This document shows, piece after piece, positions 1 through 7,434 of a DNA stretch of 36,247 bases (positions within the stretch are counted from its first letter, which is position 1; the number at the start of each line of letters is the position of its first letter). Both the position numbers and the translations under genes were made by a program. A model generated the notes under the pieces. The model was not told the origin of the DNA. It saw nothing but the letters and a program-made list of their open reading frames with translations, and ran no database searches. Source of the stretch: Clostridia bacterium. Lineage in GTDB: Bacteria; Bacillota_A; Clostridia; Lachnospirales; Cellulosilyticaceae. The DNA is taken from the NCBI GenBank assembly GCA_029239935.1, contig JARBTY010000012.1:1-36247 (forward strand), given 5' to 3'.

Positions 1-1
1 C

Positions 2-712
2 GGGGTTCAGCCTCATTTGGTTCAGGAAACAGATATGAGTCAGGAAGGCATTGTAGAAGAAAAAGATTTTTTTGAAGGGTATGATGAAATAGAGACATTA
101 CCGCCAGACATGGATTCAGAACTCTTTACAGAGGAAATGATAAATGGTACAGATGAAATGCAGACTGCAGACAGCAACGAGCAAGGCAATACCGAAATAA
201 CAGACCCTACTGTGGCAGCTACACATATTGAAGAACCACAAAGTTTTGCAGCAATCATTACAAAAAAGAATGCCCTTATAGCTGACAAAAATGAATCAGG
301 TCAGGAAAATACAGTAGCTGTGGATAAAAATCTAGACGTGAGTTATTTTGTTGAAGAAAAAATGTTAAGAGAGCAAAGCAGGGCCATGCAGGTTGAAGAG
401 CTCACCCAATATGTGGCCAATGAAAATCTTGACAAAGAAGCAAAATCTAAAGCGGCAGAAAATCTTTTGGCTATCCAGGAACGTATTGAGAAAGAAAGCA
501 GTGCTGAAGCACTTCTTAGAGCTAAAGGTTTTAAAGAAGTTTATGTGAGAATAGATGATAACAGTGTAGATGTGGTTGTTAATAAAGAAAACCTATCAGA
601 GTCTGATATTGCTCAGATTGAAGAAATTGTCAATAGGAAAACAGGTTATAGTGTAGGTAAAATTAAAATTACACCACTTAAGGGTATTGCAAAAGAAGAA
701 GTAAACCAGTAA
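2..712 (+). CDS. spoIIIAH: Stage III sporulation protein AH (5' truncated by window)
   Basis: SpoIIIAH is the mother-cell membrane component of the SpoIIIA-SpoIIQ channel that links mother cell and forespore during engulfment; family knowledge places a single membrane segment at its N-terminus. The reading frame is open to the left window edge, so that segment lies outside. What is visible is a long acidic, low-complexity linker of about 100 residues, then the conserved C-terminal domain beginning near SYFVEEKMLREQSR. It ends with the ring-building-motif fold around AKGFKEVYVRIDDNSVDVVV and the KTGYSVGKIKI segment. The TTG at 17 is only the first possible start inside the window, not a real one. 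A terminator follows directly, so this is probably the last gene of the spoIIIA operon. Identity is fairly secure from the C-terminal domain; the linker is longer and more acidic than I would expect. Confidence 0.88.
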   Translation, partial: GVQPHLVQETDMSQEGIVEEKDFFEGYDEIETLPPDMDSELFTEEMINGTDEMQTADSNEQGNTEITDPTVAATHIEEPQSFAAIITKKNALIADKNESGQENTVAVDKNLDVSYFVEEKMLREQSRAMQVEELTQYVANENLDKEAKSKAAENLLAIQERIEKESSAEALLRAKGFKEVYVRIDDNSVDVVVNKENLSESDIAQIEEIVNRKTGYSVGKIKITPLKGIAKEEVNQ

Positions 713-721
713 AATAGCAGA

Positions 722-748
722 GGCTGACTTTTAAAGTCAGTCTTTTTT
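722..748 (+). terminator. Intrinsic terminator after spoIIIAH
   Basis: The hairpin GGCTGACTT / AAGTCAGTC (one G-T pair) is followed by a run of six T. It begins 10 nt after the spoIIIAH stop codon and closes the spoIIIA operon. Confidence 0.8.
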
Positions 749-759
749 CAATAATAAAA

Positions 760-788
760 TTGCAACGCCTAGACTTTTTGTATATAAT
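760..788 (+). promoter_or_regulatory. Sigma-A-type promoter for asp23-nusB operon
   Basis: TTGCAA (760-765) and a perfect TATAAT (783-788) are separated by 17 nt, placing the start about 30 nt upstream of the Asp23 GTG. It lies just after the spoIIIAH terminator, so the housekeeping genes downstream have their own promoter. Confidence 0.75.
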
Positions 789-826
789 AAGAGAATAGGA
801 TAAGATATCATTAGGAGGTATGGAGT

Positions 827-1207
827 GTGGACGAACAAGTAAATGTAAGTATAGAACAGGCGCATGAAATGGATCAGGTTCAGATTGCAGATGACGTTAT
901 TGCAGTTATAGCAGAGATAGCCACCTTAGAAGTAGAAGGCATGGTCAGTACAGCACCAACAAAAAATGATTTTGTTCAAGCCATCAGCCGTAAAAAGGGA
1001 CCAAGAGGTGTCAAAGTGGAGGTAGGCGATGGAGAAGTTTTTATAGATATCATGGCAACAGTGAAATATGGTGTTAAAATACAAAAGGTATGTTTAGAAG
1101 TTCAAGAAAAGGTAAAGAATTCAGTTGAAACCATGACAGGCCTACAAGTAACTTCGGTTAACGTACATGTTGTTGGTGTTTTTTTCGACAAAGAAAAACA
1201 AGCTTAA
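827..1207 (+). CDS. Asp23/Gls24 family envelope stress response protein
   Basis: This 126-residue protein has the Asp23 (DUF322) core: VIAVIAEIATLEVEGMVS, a variable basic linker, then VEVGDGEVFIDIMATVKYGVKIQKVC and a C-terminal VTSVNVHVVGVFF strand. Members are small cytoplasmic or membrane-tethered proteins linked to cell-envelope homeostasis; the biochemical role is unclear. The start is GTG at 827, set by AGGAGG at 813-818 (8-nt spacing); the nearby ATG at 820 is out of frame. It is the YqhY-type copy that usually precedes nusB in Firmicutes. A second Asp23 paralogue lies at 32751-33110, next to a DAK2 protein (YloU type). Family assignment is firm; function is not. Confidence 0.88.
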   Translation: MDEQVNVSIEQAHEMDQVQIADDVIAVIAEIATLEVEGMVSTAPTKNDFVQAISRKKGPRGVKVEVGDGEVFIDIMATVKYGVKIQKVCLEVQEKVKNSVETMTGLQVTSVNVHVVGVFFDKEKQA

Positions 1208-1222
1208 TGAGAAGTACCATAT

Positions 1223-1259
1223 AAGCTAATCCTGATGCATCAACAGCCAGGGTTAGCTT
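1223..1259 (+). other. Intergenic 12-bp hairpin without T tract
   Basis: AAGCTAATCCTG (1223-1234) pairs with CAGGGTTAGCTT (1248-1259) over 12 bp with one G-T pair and a 13-nt loop. No T run follows, so it is not a standard terminator. It may be an mRNA stabiliser, a processing site or a protein-binding site between asp23 and nusB. Confidence 0.5.
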
Positions 1260-1279
1260 AACTTAATAAGGAGGAAAAA

Positions 1280-1702
1280 ATGACTAGACGTAATGCCAGG
1301 GAACTCATTATGCAGATGCTTTATGAGTCAACCTTTCACAATGGAGAAGATACAGAACGTTTGCTTTATGAAAAGCTGAATGAAATCAAAGAAAAAGATG
1401 AAAAAGGCAATAAAGCAGTGATTAAATTTATAGAGGATGAATACTTTGGGATATTGACCCATCTGGATGAAATAGATAAACTGATTGAAAAGAGTGCAGT
1501 AAACTGGACCATTAGCCGAATTGCCAGAGTAGATCTTGGAATATTGAGGCTTGCAACCTATGAACTCAAATGGCAGCAGGACATCCCAAGGAAAGTAGTC
1601 GTTAATGAGGCACTTGAAATAGCCAAAGCTTATAGTACGGATAAATCCCCACAATTCATCAATGGGATATTAGGTAATGTTATTAAAATCCTTGAGGAAT
1701 AA
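1280..1702 (+). CDS. nusB: Transcription antitermination factor NusB
   Basis: NusB binds boxA RNA with NusE (S10) and promotes antitermination in rRNA operons. The 140-residue length and all-helical composition match the family. Recognisable motifs are the N-terminal TRRNARELIMQMLYE helix, the central VNWTISRIARVDLGILRLATYEL signature and the C-terminal VVVNEALEIAKAYSTDKSPQFINGILG motif. The ATG at 1280 has AAGGAGG 5 nt upstream. It is followed by xseA after only 2 nt, so nusB-xseA-xseB-ispA are very likely co-transcribed from the promoter upstream of asp23. Confidence 0.95.
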   Translation: MTRRNARELIMQMLYESTFHNGEDTERLLYEKLNEIKEKDEKGNKAVIKFIEDEYFGILTHLDEIDKLIEKSAVNWTISRIARVDLGILRLATYELKWQQDIPRKVVVNEALEIAKAYSTDKSPQFINGILGNVIKILEE

Positions 1703-1704
1703 CT

Positions 1705-2907
1705 ATGAAAAGAAAAATTATATCTGTTTGGGAAGCTAATGCCTATGTCAGCAGATTGATAGAAGAAGATTATATGCTCAGTGATTTATGGCTGCAGGGA
1801 GAAATCTCCAACTGTAAATACCATCATTCGGGGCATATCTATTTTACAATAAAAGATGAGCGGGCAAGTATCAGTGCGGTGATGTTTGCAAGAGATGCAT
1901 CAAAGCTTAGTTTTAAGCTTTTGGATGGCATCAGTATTTATGCACGGGTTCGGATTACACTTTATGAAAAAACAGGAGCTTATCAAGCTTATGTCCATGA
2001 TATCGAAAAGCAAGGAAAGGGCCTTTTGTATGAAAAATTTGAGGCTCTTAAAAAAAGCCTTGATCAGGAAGGGCTCTTTGATGCAAGGCACAAAAAAGAA
2101 ATCCCCGATTTTCCCCGGAAGGTAGGGATTATAACGTCTATTACAGGCGCCGCGATTAAAGATATTGTGCAGGTATCGGGTAGAAGAAATACAGCCATAC
2201 CGCTGTATATTTACCCAACCCACGTACAAGGAGAACTGGCCGTTAAGGAGATTGTAGGGGCCATTCAAAAGGCGAATGAAGAGGCGCTTGTAGATGTACT
2301 AATACTCGCCAGAGGAGGAGGCTCCATTGAGGACCTATGGGCATTTAATGAAGAAAAGATAGCAAGGGCTATCTTTGCATCTGACATCCCTATTGTTTCG
2401 GCTATAGGGCACGAGATTGATTTTACCATAGCCGATTTTATCAGTGATAAAAGAGCCGCGACGCCATCGGCAGCAGCAGAAATTGTTTTTCCTGCCCAGA
2501 CTGAGCTCAGTGAAGTCGTTAAAAGATATGCCGCGTCTTTGCATTACATGATGCATCAAAGGCTTAAATACTCAAAAGAAAAGCTGGAGCACCTTGTAAG
2601 CCGGCCTGTATTTAAGACAAAAGATAGATTTTATAAAGATAAGATGCAGGAAGTGGATAGCTTGGTTCAGGCACTTAACAGCCATTATAAGCGTTTGTTA
2701 ACAGAGGATTTTAATCACTATGATAAGCTCGTTGGCGAGCTGGAAAAATTGTCTCCTCTGATGACTTTAAAAAGAGGTTACAGTTTAGTCACGACTTCAG
2801 AAGATAAAATGGTTAAGTCCATACAAGATGTAAGTGCAGAGGAAATACTGCGTATTACCGTAAGTGACGGTACATTCAAGGCAAAAGTTTGTGATAAGGA
2901 GAAGTAG
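1705..2907 (+). CDS. xseA: Exodeoxyribonuclease VII large subunit
   Basis: XseA is the catalytic subunit of exonuclease VII, which degrades single-stranded DNA from both ends to short oligonucleotides. At 400 residues it has the usual length. An N-terminal OB fold (about residues 5-100, WLQGEISNCKYHHSGHIYFT) precedes the catalytic core. The core holds FPRKVGIITSITGAAIKDI, the LARGGGSIEDLWAFNEE motif, the SAIGHEIDFTIADFISDKRA motif with its conserved His and Asp, and PSAAAE. A coiled-coil-rich C-terminus ends with the typical MTLKRGYSL. The gene starts 2 nt after nusB, and its stop is 2 nt before xseB, fitting stoichiometric co-expression of the two subunits. Confidence 0.97.
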   Translation: MKRKIISVWEANAYVSRLIEEDYMLSDLWLQGEISNCKYHHSGHIYFTIKDERASISAVMFARDASKLSFKLLDGISIYARVRITLYEKTGAYQAYVHDIEKQGKGLLYEKFEALKKSLDQEGLFDARHKKEIPDFPRKVGIITSITGAAIKDIVQVSGRRNTAIPLYIYPTHVQGELAVKEIVGAIQKANEEALVDVLILARGGGSIEDLWAFNEEKIARAIFASDIPIVSAIGHEIDFTIADFISDKRAATPSAAAEIVFPAQTELSEVVKRYAASLHYMMHQRLKYSKEKLEHLVSRPVFKTKDRFYKDKMQEVDSLVQALNSHYKRLLTEDFNHYDKLVGELEKLSPLMTLKRGYSLVTTSEDKMVKSIQDVSAEEILRITVSDGTFKAKVCDKEK

Positions 2908-2909
2908 AT

Positions 2910-3137
2910 ATGCCCAAAAAAGTACAGAAAAACTTTGAAAGTTCTATTGCAGAGTTAGAAGATATTGTGTCCTTCCTTGAAAAAGGAGAAGTATCATTAG
3001 AAGAGAGTATCAAAAGATATAAGGATGGCATGGATCTTGCGGCATATTGTCTGTCAGTTCTTAAAAAAGCAGAACAAGAGATTTATGTCTATGAAGAAGA
3101 CCATTATAAAAAGATTGAAGGGGAGGATTGGAAGTGA
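2910..3137 (+). CDS. xseB: Exodeoxyribonuclease VII small subunit
   Basis: XseB decorates the large subunit of exonuclease VII through a helical hairpin. The 75-residue protein has the expected FESSIAELEDIVSFLEKGEVSLEES pattern (here split over residues 9-33) and a second amphipathic helix, followed by an acidic-basic tail. It begins 2 nt after xseA, with AAGGAG about 8 nt upstream. Its TGA overlaps the GTG start of the next gene in a 4-nt GTGA overlap, indicating translational coupling with the prenyl diphosphate synthase. Confidence 0.94.
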   Translation: MPKKVQKNFESSIAELEDIVSFLEKGEVSLEESIKRYKDGMDLAAYCLSVLKKAEQEIYVYEEDHYKKIEGEDWK

Positions 3138-4009
3138 AAGAAGATATGAAAAGCTATCAGACGTTAGTCAATGGGTATCTTCAAGAAGCACTTCCAAAAC
3201 CAGTCGGTGAGTTTAAGTTGCTCTATGAAGCCATGAGATACAGTCTAGAGGCGGGGGGCAAGCGCATCCGGCCGATTCTTATGCAATTGGCTTATGAGGC
3301 TGTGGGTGGCAAGGAGGACATATCCAGGTATTTATGTGCCATTGAAATGATTCATACCTATTCGTTGATTCATGATGATCTTCCGGCCATGGATAATGAT
3401 GATTTAAGAAGAGGCAGACCTACCAATCATATTGTTTTTGGAGAGGCGACCGCAATCCTCGCTGGAGATGGGCTCCTCAATGAAGCTTTTGAATACATGC
3501 TTGAAGACGCCATAAGCCATGGGGGTATAGAGAGAGTTCGGGCGATCCATATATTAAGCCAGGCAAGCGGTACCAAAGGGATGATAGCGGGTCAGATTTT
3601 AGATATGACCAGTGAGAATCAGGTCATATCCTTTGAAACGCTGGAGACAATCCACAGATATAAAACCGGCGCGCTGATTACGGCAGCCACAAAAATGGGT
3701 GCAGTACTTGGGCTTGGCAGCAAAAGTGAAATAGATGCACTGGAGGCTTATGGACAGTATATTGGTAAAGTTTTTCAAATTATAGATGATGTACTGGATG
3801 AAGTATCAACAGATAAAGTTTTGGGTAAACCAGTAAAAAGTGATGAAAAAAATCATAAAAATACGTACCTGAGTTTTTATAGTGTAGAGGAGAGTTGTCA
3901 AATTGCAGAGCGTTTGACAGCTAAGGCACTAGAGGTCCTAAAACGTGTGAAAGGCAATACAGATTTATTGGCCGAAATAGCAGTCTCATTGGCCAAAAGG
4001 ACGAACTAA
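3134..4009 (+). CDS. ispA: Polyprenyl (farnesyl/geranyl) diphosphate synthase
   Basis: It condenses isopentenyl diphosphate with allylic diphosphates to give farnesyl (possibly geranylgeranyl) diphosphate, precursor of undecaprenyl carriers and quinones. Both aspartate-rich motifs are intact: DDLPAMDNDD with RRGRPTNH, and DDVLDEVS. GGKRIRPIL supplies the diphosphate-binding Lys-Arg-Arg, and KTGALI is also present. The GTG at 3134 is preferred over the TTG at 3128: GGGAGG at 3121-3126 is 7 nt from the GTG but only 1 nt from the TTG, and the GTG overlaps the xseB stop. The product is about 291 residues. Chain length cannot be fixed by inspection, but the position after xseB is that of ispA/FPP synthase. 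Confidence 0.93.
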   Translation: MKEDMKSYQTLVNGYLQEALPKPVGEFKLLYEAMRYSLEAGGKRIRPILMQLAYEAVGGKEDISRYLCAIEMIHTYSLIHDDLPAMDNDDLRRGRPTNHIVFGEATAILAGDGLLNEAFEYMLEDAISHGGIERVRAIHILSQASGTKGMIAGQILDMTSENQVISFETLETIHRYKTGALITAATKMGAVLGLGSKSEIDALEAYGQYIGKVFQIIDDVLDEVSTDKVLGKPVKSDEKNHKNTYLSFYSVEESCQIAERLTAKALEVLKRVKGNTDLLAEIAVSLAKRTN

Positions 4010-4022
4010 AGGGGGGGATACT

Positions 4023-4472
4023 ATGCAGTATATTGGACAGCTGTCTGACAATAACATATTATGGGTAGCCATACTAAGCTGGTTTGTAGCACAAGCCTTA
4101 AAAGTATTGGTTACAGTTATTTACGAACATAAATTAGATTTGAGAAAGTTCTTTGCTTCAGGAGGTATGCCAAGTTCTCACAGTTCTTTTGTTGTGGCGT
4201 TGGCAATGGGGATAGGACAGGTGTATGGCTATGACCATGTCTTGTTTGCAATAGCTGCGGTATTTAGTTTTATTGTCATGTATGACGCAGCCAATGTAAG
4301 ACTTGAAGCAGGCAAGCAGGCCGCGATCATCAATCAGATTATAGAAGTTCTGGAGGACCCAAATCTTAATCCAGAAGAGAGATTAAAGGAGATTCTAGGT
4401 CATACCCCCTTGCAGGTATTGGCTGGAGCAATACTTGGGATTATTGTAGCGATGATTTTTTTTGGTGGTTAA
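4023..4472 (+). CDS. Divergent PAP2 (DUF212/YuiD-like) membrane protein
   Basis: A 149-residue membrane protein of the divergent PAP2 family. Diagnostic stretches are ILSWFVAQALKV near the N-terminus, FFASGGMPSSHSSFVVAL (the phosphatase-like SGGMPSSHS motif with its conserved His) and MYDAANVRLEAGKQA. A C-terminal hydrophobic segment, QVLAGAILGIIVAMIFF, follows. The family is related to acid phosphatases that act on lipid phosphates. Its place between ispA and dxs suggests, but does not prove, a role in prenyl-phosphate or lipid-carrier metabolism. The start has a GGGGGGA ribosome-binding site 13 nt after ispA. A new promoter lies just after its stop. Confidence 0.85.
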   Translation: MQYIGQLSDNNILWVAILSWFVAQALKVLVTVIYEHKLDLRKFFASGGMPSSHSSFVVALAMGIGQVYGYDHVLFAIAAVFSFIVMYDAANVRLEAGKQAAIINQIIEVLEDPNLNPEERLKEILGHTPLQVLAGAILGIIVAMIFFGG

Positions 4473-4477
4473 GCCAG

Positions 4478-4506
4478 TTGAAAAATACTGCCTTAACTGC
4501 TATAAT
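4478..4506 (+). promoter_or_regulatory. Strong sigma-A promoter upstream of dxs leader
   Basis: TTGAAA (4478-4483), a 17-nt spacer ending in TGC, and TATAAT (4501-4506) give a near-consensus promoter with a good extended -10. It lies a few bases after the PAP2-like gene and over 230 nt upstream of the dxs start codon, so the transcript carries a long leader. Confidence 0.8.
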
Positions 4507-4512
4507 ATGTTA

Positions 4513-4672
4513 AAAGCGACTTATGACGTACTTTTCAAAAAATAAGATATCGTATGATTGTCTTAGGTTTTGAAAAGTGGGTGATAAGTTGATCACAAGA
4601 GAAGTAAAAATAAAAGTTATATCATACAAACATAAAAACTGAGATGACAATCCTCATTGATTGTCATTTTTT
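4513..4672 (+). promoter_or_regulatory. Candidate structured leader RNA / regulatory RNA upstream of dxs
   Basis: The expected transcript start is about 4513. A rod-like hairpin follows. CGACTTAT (4517-4524) pairs with ATAAGTTG (4584-4591) and ACTTTTCAAAA (4530-4540) with TTTTGAAAAGT (4568-4578). TAAGA (4543-4547) then pairs with TCTTA (4561-4565). The 13-nt apical loop contains GTATGAT (4552-4558), the exact complement of ATCATAC (4621-4627), which would form a pseudoknot. Overlapping it, GATTGTC (4556-4562) is complementary to GACAATC in the 5' arm of the terminator at 4644-4672, an alternative anti-terminating pairing. No known riboswitch class is recognised. It could be a cis-acting attenuator for dxs or a free-standing small RNA. 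All pairings are read directly; function is inference. Confidence 0.55.
4644..4672 (+). terminator. Perfect intrinsic terminator in the dxs leader
   Basis: ATGACAATC and GATTGTCAT form a perfect 9-bp stem with a 6-nt loop, followed by a T run to 4672. It sits between the promoter at 4478-4506 and dxs, with no gene between, which is the layout of an attenuator or of a small RNA gene. Confidence 0.82.
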
Positions 4673-4743
4673 AAATGTATAGAAAATTTGGAGATCTTCA
4701 ATCTGTTTCTGCAGAATACAATGAAGAAGAAAGAGGAGTAGAT

Positions 4744-6618
4744 ATGCTGGACATATTAAAAATCATTAATAGCCCGGAAGACGTCAAAAAACTTGCAGTC
4801 TATGAATTGAGGCAGCTGGCTAAAGAAATACGAACCTTTTTGGTACGGTCTTTATCCCAAACAGGCGGGCACTTAGCTTCCAATTTGGGTGTAGTAGAGC
4901 TGACTATTGCACTGCATTATGTATTTGATTCACCAAAAGATAAACTTATTTGGGATGTAGGGCATCAAGCTTATGTACATAAATTATTAACAGGCAGAAG
5001 AAAAGATTTCAAAACTTTAAGAAAAATAGATGGATTAAGTGGGTTTCCTAAGAAAAAAGAGAGTCCCCATGATGTTTTTGAGACAGGGCATAGTTCTACC
5101 TCCATATCAGCAGCATTAGGTATGGCAGTAGCCAGAGATTTAAAAAGAGAAGACCATCAGGTTGTTGCAGTTATTGGAGATGGCGCCCTTACGGGGGGGA
5201 TGGCCTTTGAAGCCCTTAACAATGCTGGAAGGGGCAATACCAATCTGATTGTGATTTTAAATGATAATGAGATGTCAATCTCTAAAAATGTGGGTGGATT
5301 ATGCAAGTATTTAAATAAACTGCGTTCAAGCAAAGACTATTTGAGGGTAAAAGAAGATGTGGAAGGGGTACTTGAGCAAGTGCCACTGGTTGGAGGCCAT
5401 GTTGTTAATGCTATTAAACGGACGAAAGGAAGTCTTAAAAGTCTTCTGATACAAAATACATTATTTGAGCAGATCGGTGTAACCTATCTAGGGCCTATCA
5501 ATGGGCATTCCTATGAAGAGCTTATCGCTATATTTGAAAATGCAAAGGTTATGAAAGGACCTGTGCTGATTCATGTAAAAACTAAAAAGGGCAAAGGATA
5601 TCTGGCAGCAGAAAAAAAACCCAGTGAATTTCATGGGGTTCCGCCTTTTGATATTACCACTGGAAAAGGTATTTCTTCAAATACAGATATTACTTTTTCA
5701 CAGGCTTTTGGAAAGGCCATGACAGTTTTAGCTAGAGAACAAGAAAAACTTGTAGCGGTTACAGCGGCTATGCCAGATGGCACGGGCCTATTGGAGTTTG
5801 CAAAAAATTATCCTAAAAAATTTTTTGATGTGGGCATTGCAGAGCAGCATGCAGTTACTTTTGCAGCAGGTCTTGCCACAGAAGGTTATAGACCTGTAGT
5901 TGCTGTTTATTCTTCTTTTTTACAAAGAGCCTATGATCAGATTTTGCACGATGTCTGCCTTCAAAATCTGCCGGTTATTTTTGCTATTGACAGGGCAGGG
6001 CTGGTAGGAGAAGATGGAGCGACCCATCAAGGGGTGTATGATATAGCCTTTTTGAGCAGTATGCCGCATATTAAAATACTATCACCTAAAGCACCGGAGG
6101 AGGTAGAGGCAGCCCTAAGGTATGCCTTAACAGTAGATGGTCCGGTAGCTATTAGGTATCCAAGAGGTTCTGTTCACATTGAAAAGGATTTGCTAGGAAC
6201 CTATGAAGATATAAGTTTTAAAACTTTAAAACAAGGGAATAATATAGCCATATTGGCCACAGGGCGGATGGTAGAGGCGGCTCTTAGTGTTACAGCGCTG
6301 CTTGAGCAAAAAGGACTTCATCCCGCTGTTATAGAAGCACCGTGTATCGTGCCATTGGATGAAAAAGCGCTTGAAAAGATGCAAGATGAATATAACTATA
6401 TCTTTACAATCGAGGATGGTATAATTAAAGGTGGTTTTGGAGAAAAAGTATTTTCTTATTTTGTTGAACATCAGCATCTCGTAAAAGGCAGTCAGTTTGG
6501 CTATCAAGATGGTATGATTGAACATGGAGATATAAAGAGTTTGTTAAAAAAATTACAGCTGTCTCCAGAGGCCATTGCTGATAAAATCATAACAATACTC
6601 GGGAAAGAGAGCAAATAG
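4744..6618 (+). CDS. dxs: 1-deoxy-D-xylulose-5-phosphate synthase
   Basis: DXS condenses pyruvate and glyceraldehyde 3-phosphate with thiamine diphosphate, the entry step of the MEP isoprenoid pathway and a source of DXP for thiamine and pyridoxal. Visible motifs are GGHLASNLG, WDVGHQAYVHKLLTGR, the ThDP-binding GDGALTGGMAFEALN, and GIAEQHAVTFAAGLA with the catalytic Glu. DRAGLVGEDGATHQG and the C-terminal transketolase domain are also present. The ATG at 4744 has AGAGGAG 5 nt upstream and gives 624 residues, the usual length; an in-frame ATG at 4675 lacks a ribosome-binding site and abuts the terminator T run. tlyA follows with no gap. Expression may be controlled by the structured leader upstream. 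Confidence 0.97.
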   Translation: MLDILKIINSPEDVKKLAVYELRQLAKEIRTFLVRSLSQTGGHLASNLGVVELTIALHYVFDSPKDKLIWDVGHQAYVHKLLTGRRKDFKTLRKIDGLSGFPKKKESPHDVFETGHSSTSISAALGMAVARDLKREDHQVVAVIGDGALTGGMAFEALNNAGRGNTNLIVILNDNEMSISKNVGGLCKYLNKLRSSKDYLRVKEDVEGVLEQVPLVGGHVVNAIKRTKGSLKSLLIQNTLFEQIGVTYLGPINGHSYEELIAIFENAKVMKGPVLIHVKTKKGKGYLAAEKKPSEFHGVPPFDITTGKGISSNTDITFSQAFGKAMTVLAREQEKLVAVTAAMPDGTGLLEFAKNYPKKFFDVGIAEQHAVTFAAGLATEGYRPVVAVYSSFLQRAYDQILHDVCLQNLPVIFAIDRAGLVGEDGATHQGVYDIAFLSSMPHIKILSPKAPEEVEAALRYALTVDGPVAIRYPRGSVHIEKDLLGTYEDISFKTLKQGNNIAILATGRMVEAALSVTALLEQKGLHPAVIEAPCIVPLDEKALEKMQDEYNYIFTIEDGIIKGGFGEKVFSYFVEHQHLVKGSQFGYQDGMIEHGDIKSLLKKLQLSPEAIADKIITILGKESK

Positions 6619-7422
6619 ATGGAAGGTAAAGAAAGACTAGATCTGCTTATTACAGAAAGAAACTTGGCAGAGTCAAGAGAAAAAGCCAAAGCATACATTA
6701 TGGCAGGAGTTGTTTATGTAGACGGGCAAAAAGAAGATAAACCAGGTCTCAAAGTCAAACGCAGCGCAGAGATTGAAGTCAGAGAAAAGATGAAATATGT
6801 CAGCCGTGGCGGGTATAAATTAGAAAAAGCTATGGCGGTATTTGATATTCTTTTAGAAGGTAAAGTATGTATGGATATAGGTGCCTCTACAGGAGGCTTT
6901 ACCGATTGTATGCTTCAGAACGGTGCGATTAAGGTTTATGCAGTGGATGTCGGATATGGTCAGTTGGCCTGGAAGCTCAGACAAGACGCGCGAGTTATCT
7001 GTATGGAAAAAACCAATATAAGATATGTCACAACAGAACATATAAACGATGATATTTCATTTGCATCAATAGATGTTTCGTTTATTTCACTGGCTAAAGT
7101 ACTTCTTCCGATTTGTCAGCTGCTCAGTGAAAAGGCTGAGCTTGTTGCACTGATTAAACCACAGTTTGAAGCGGGCAGAGAGCAGGTGGAAAAGCACGGG
7201 GTAGTAAGAGACCCCAAAGTCCATCAGCAGGTCATAGAAGCGGTATGGGAGTATGCAGAAAGCATTGGACTAGGTGTAAAAGGGCTGGATTTTTCACCTA
7301 TAAAGGGACCGGAAGGAAATAGGGAGTATTTGATTCACCTTCAGAAAACATGTGAACACGCGCTTGAAAATCAAAAAACTCTTATTGAGAAAGTGGTAAA
7401 CGCATCTCACCAGGCTTTATAG
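6619..7422 (+). CDS. tlyA: TlyA family rRNA 2'-O-methyltransferase (hemolysin A homologue)
   Basis: TlyA proteins are S-adenosylmethionine-dependent 2'-O-methyltransferases that modify cytidines in 16S and 23S rRNA in studied bacteria; the old name hemolysin reflects an indirect phenotype. An S4 RNA-binding domain occupies the first 60 residues (RLDLLITERNLAESREKAKAY cut to its core, AGVVYVDG). An FtsJ-like Rossmann domain follows, with YVSRGGYKLEKA, MDIGASTGGFTDCML, VYAVDVGYGQLAWKLR, SIDVSFISL and LIKPQFEAG. Length (267) is normal. The ATG follows the dxs stop with no intervening base, and the dxs-tlyA-nadK-argR-recN order is conserved in Clostridia. Confidence 0.93.
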   Translation: MEGKERLDLLITERNLAESREKAKAYIMAGVVYVDGQKEDKPGLKVKRSAEIEVREKMKYVSRGGYKLEKAMAVFDILLEGKVCMDIGASTGGFTDCMLQNGAIKVYAVDVGYGQLAWKLRQDARVICMEKTNIRYVTTEHINDDISFASIDVSFISLAKVLLPICQLLSEKAELVALIKPQFEAGREQVEKHGVVRDPKVHQQVIEAVWEYAESIGLGVKGLDFSPIKGPEGNREYLIHLQKTCEHALENQKTLIEKVVNASHQAL

Positions 7423-7434
7423 AGGGGGCAGAGG

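Noticed and set aside
4638..4643. CTGAGA, the core motif of thiamine diphosphate riboswitches, in the dxs leader
   Set aside because: The remaining conserved TPP-riboswitch segments (GGGG-containing P1/P2 start and ACCTGAT region) are absent, and the motif abuts the terminator stem. Probably coincidence.
4473..4743. OLE RNA, known from the ispA-dxs interval of some anaerobes and alkaliphiles
   Set aside because: OLE RNA is about 600 nt; this gap is 271 nt and shows a different architecture.
4675..4743. N-terminal extension of dxs from the ATG at 4675
   Set aside because: No ribosome-binding site, the codon abuts the terminator T run, and the extension does not resemble DXS; ATG 4744 has a good site.
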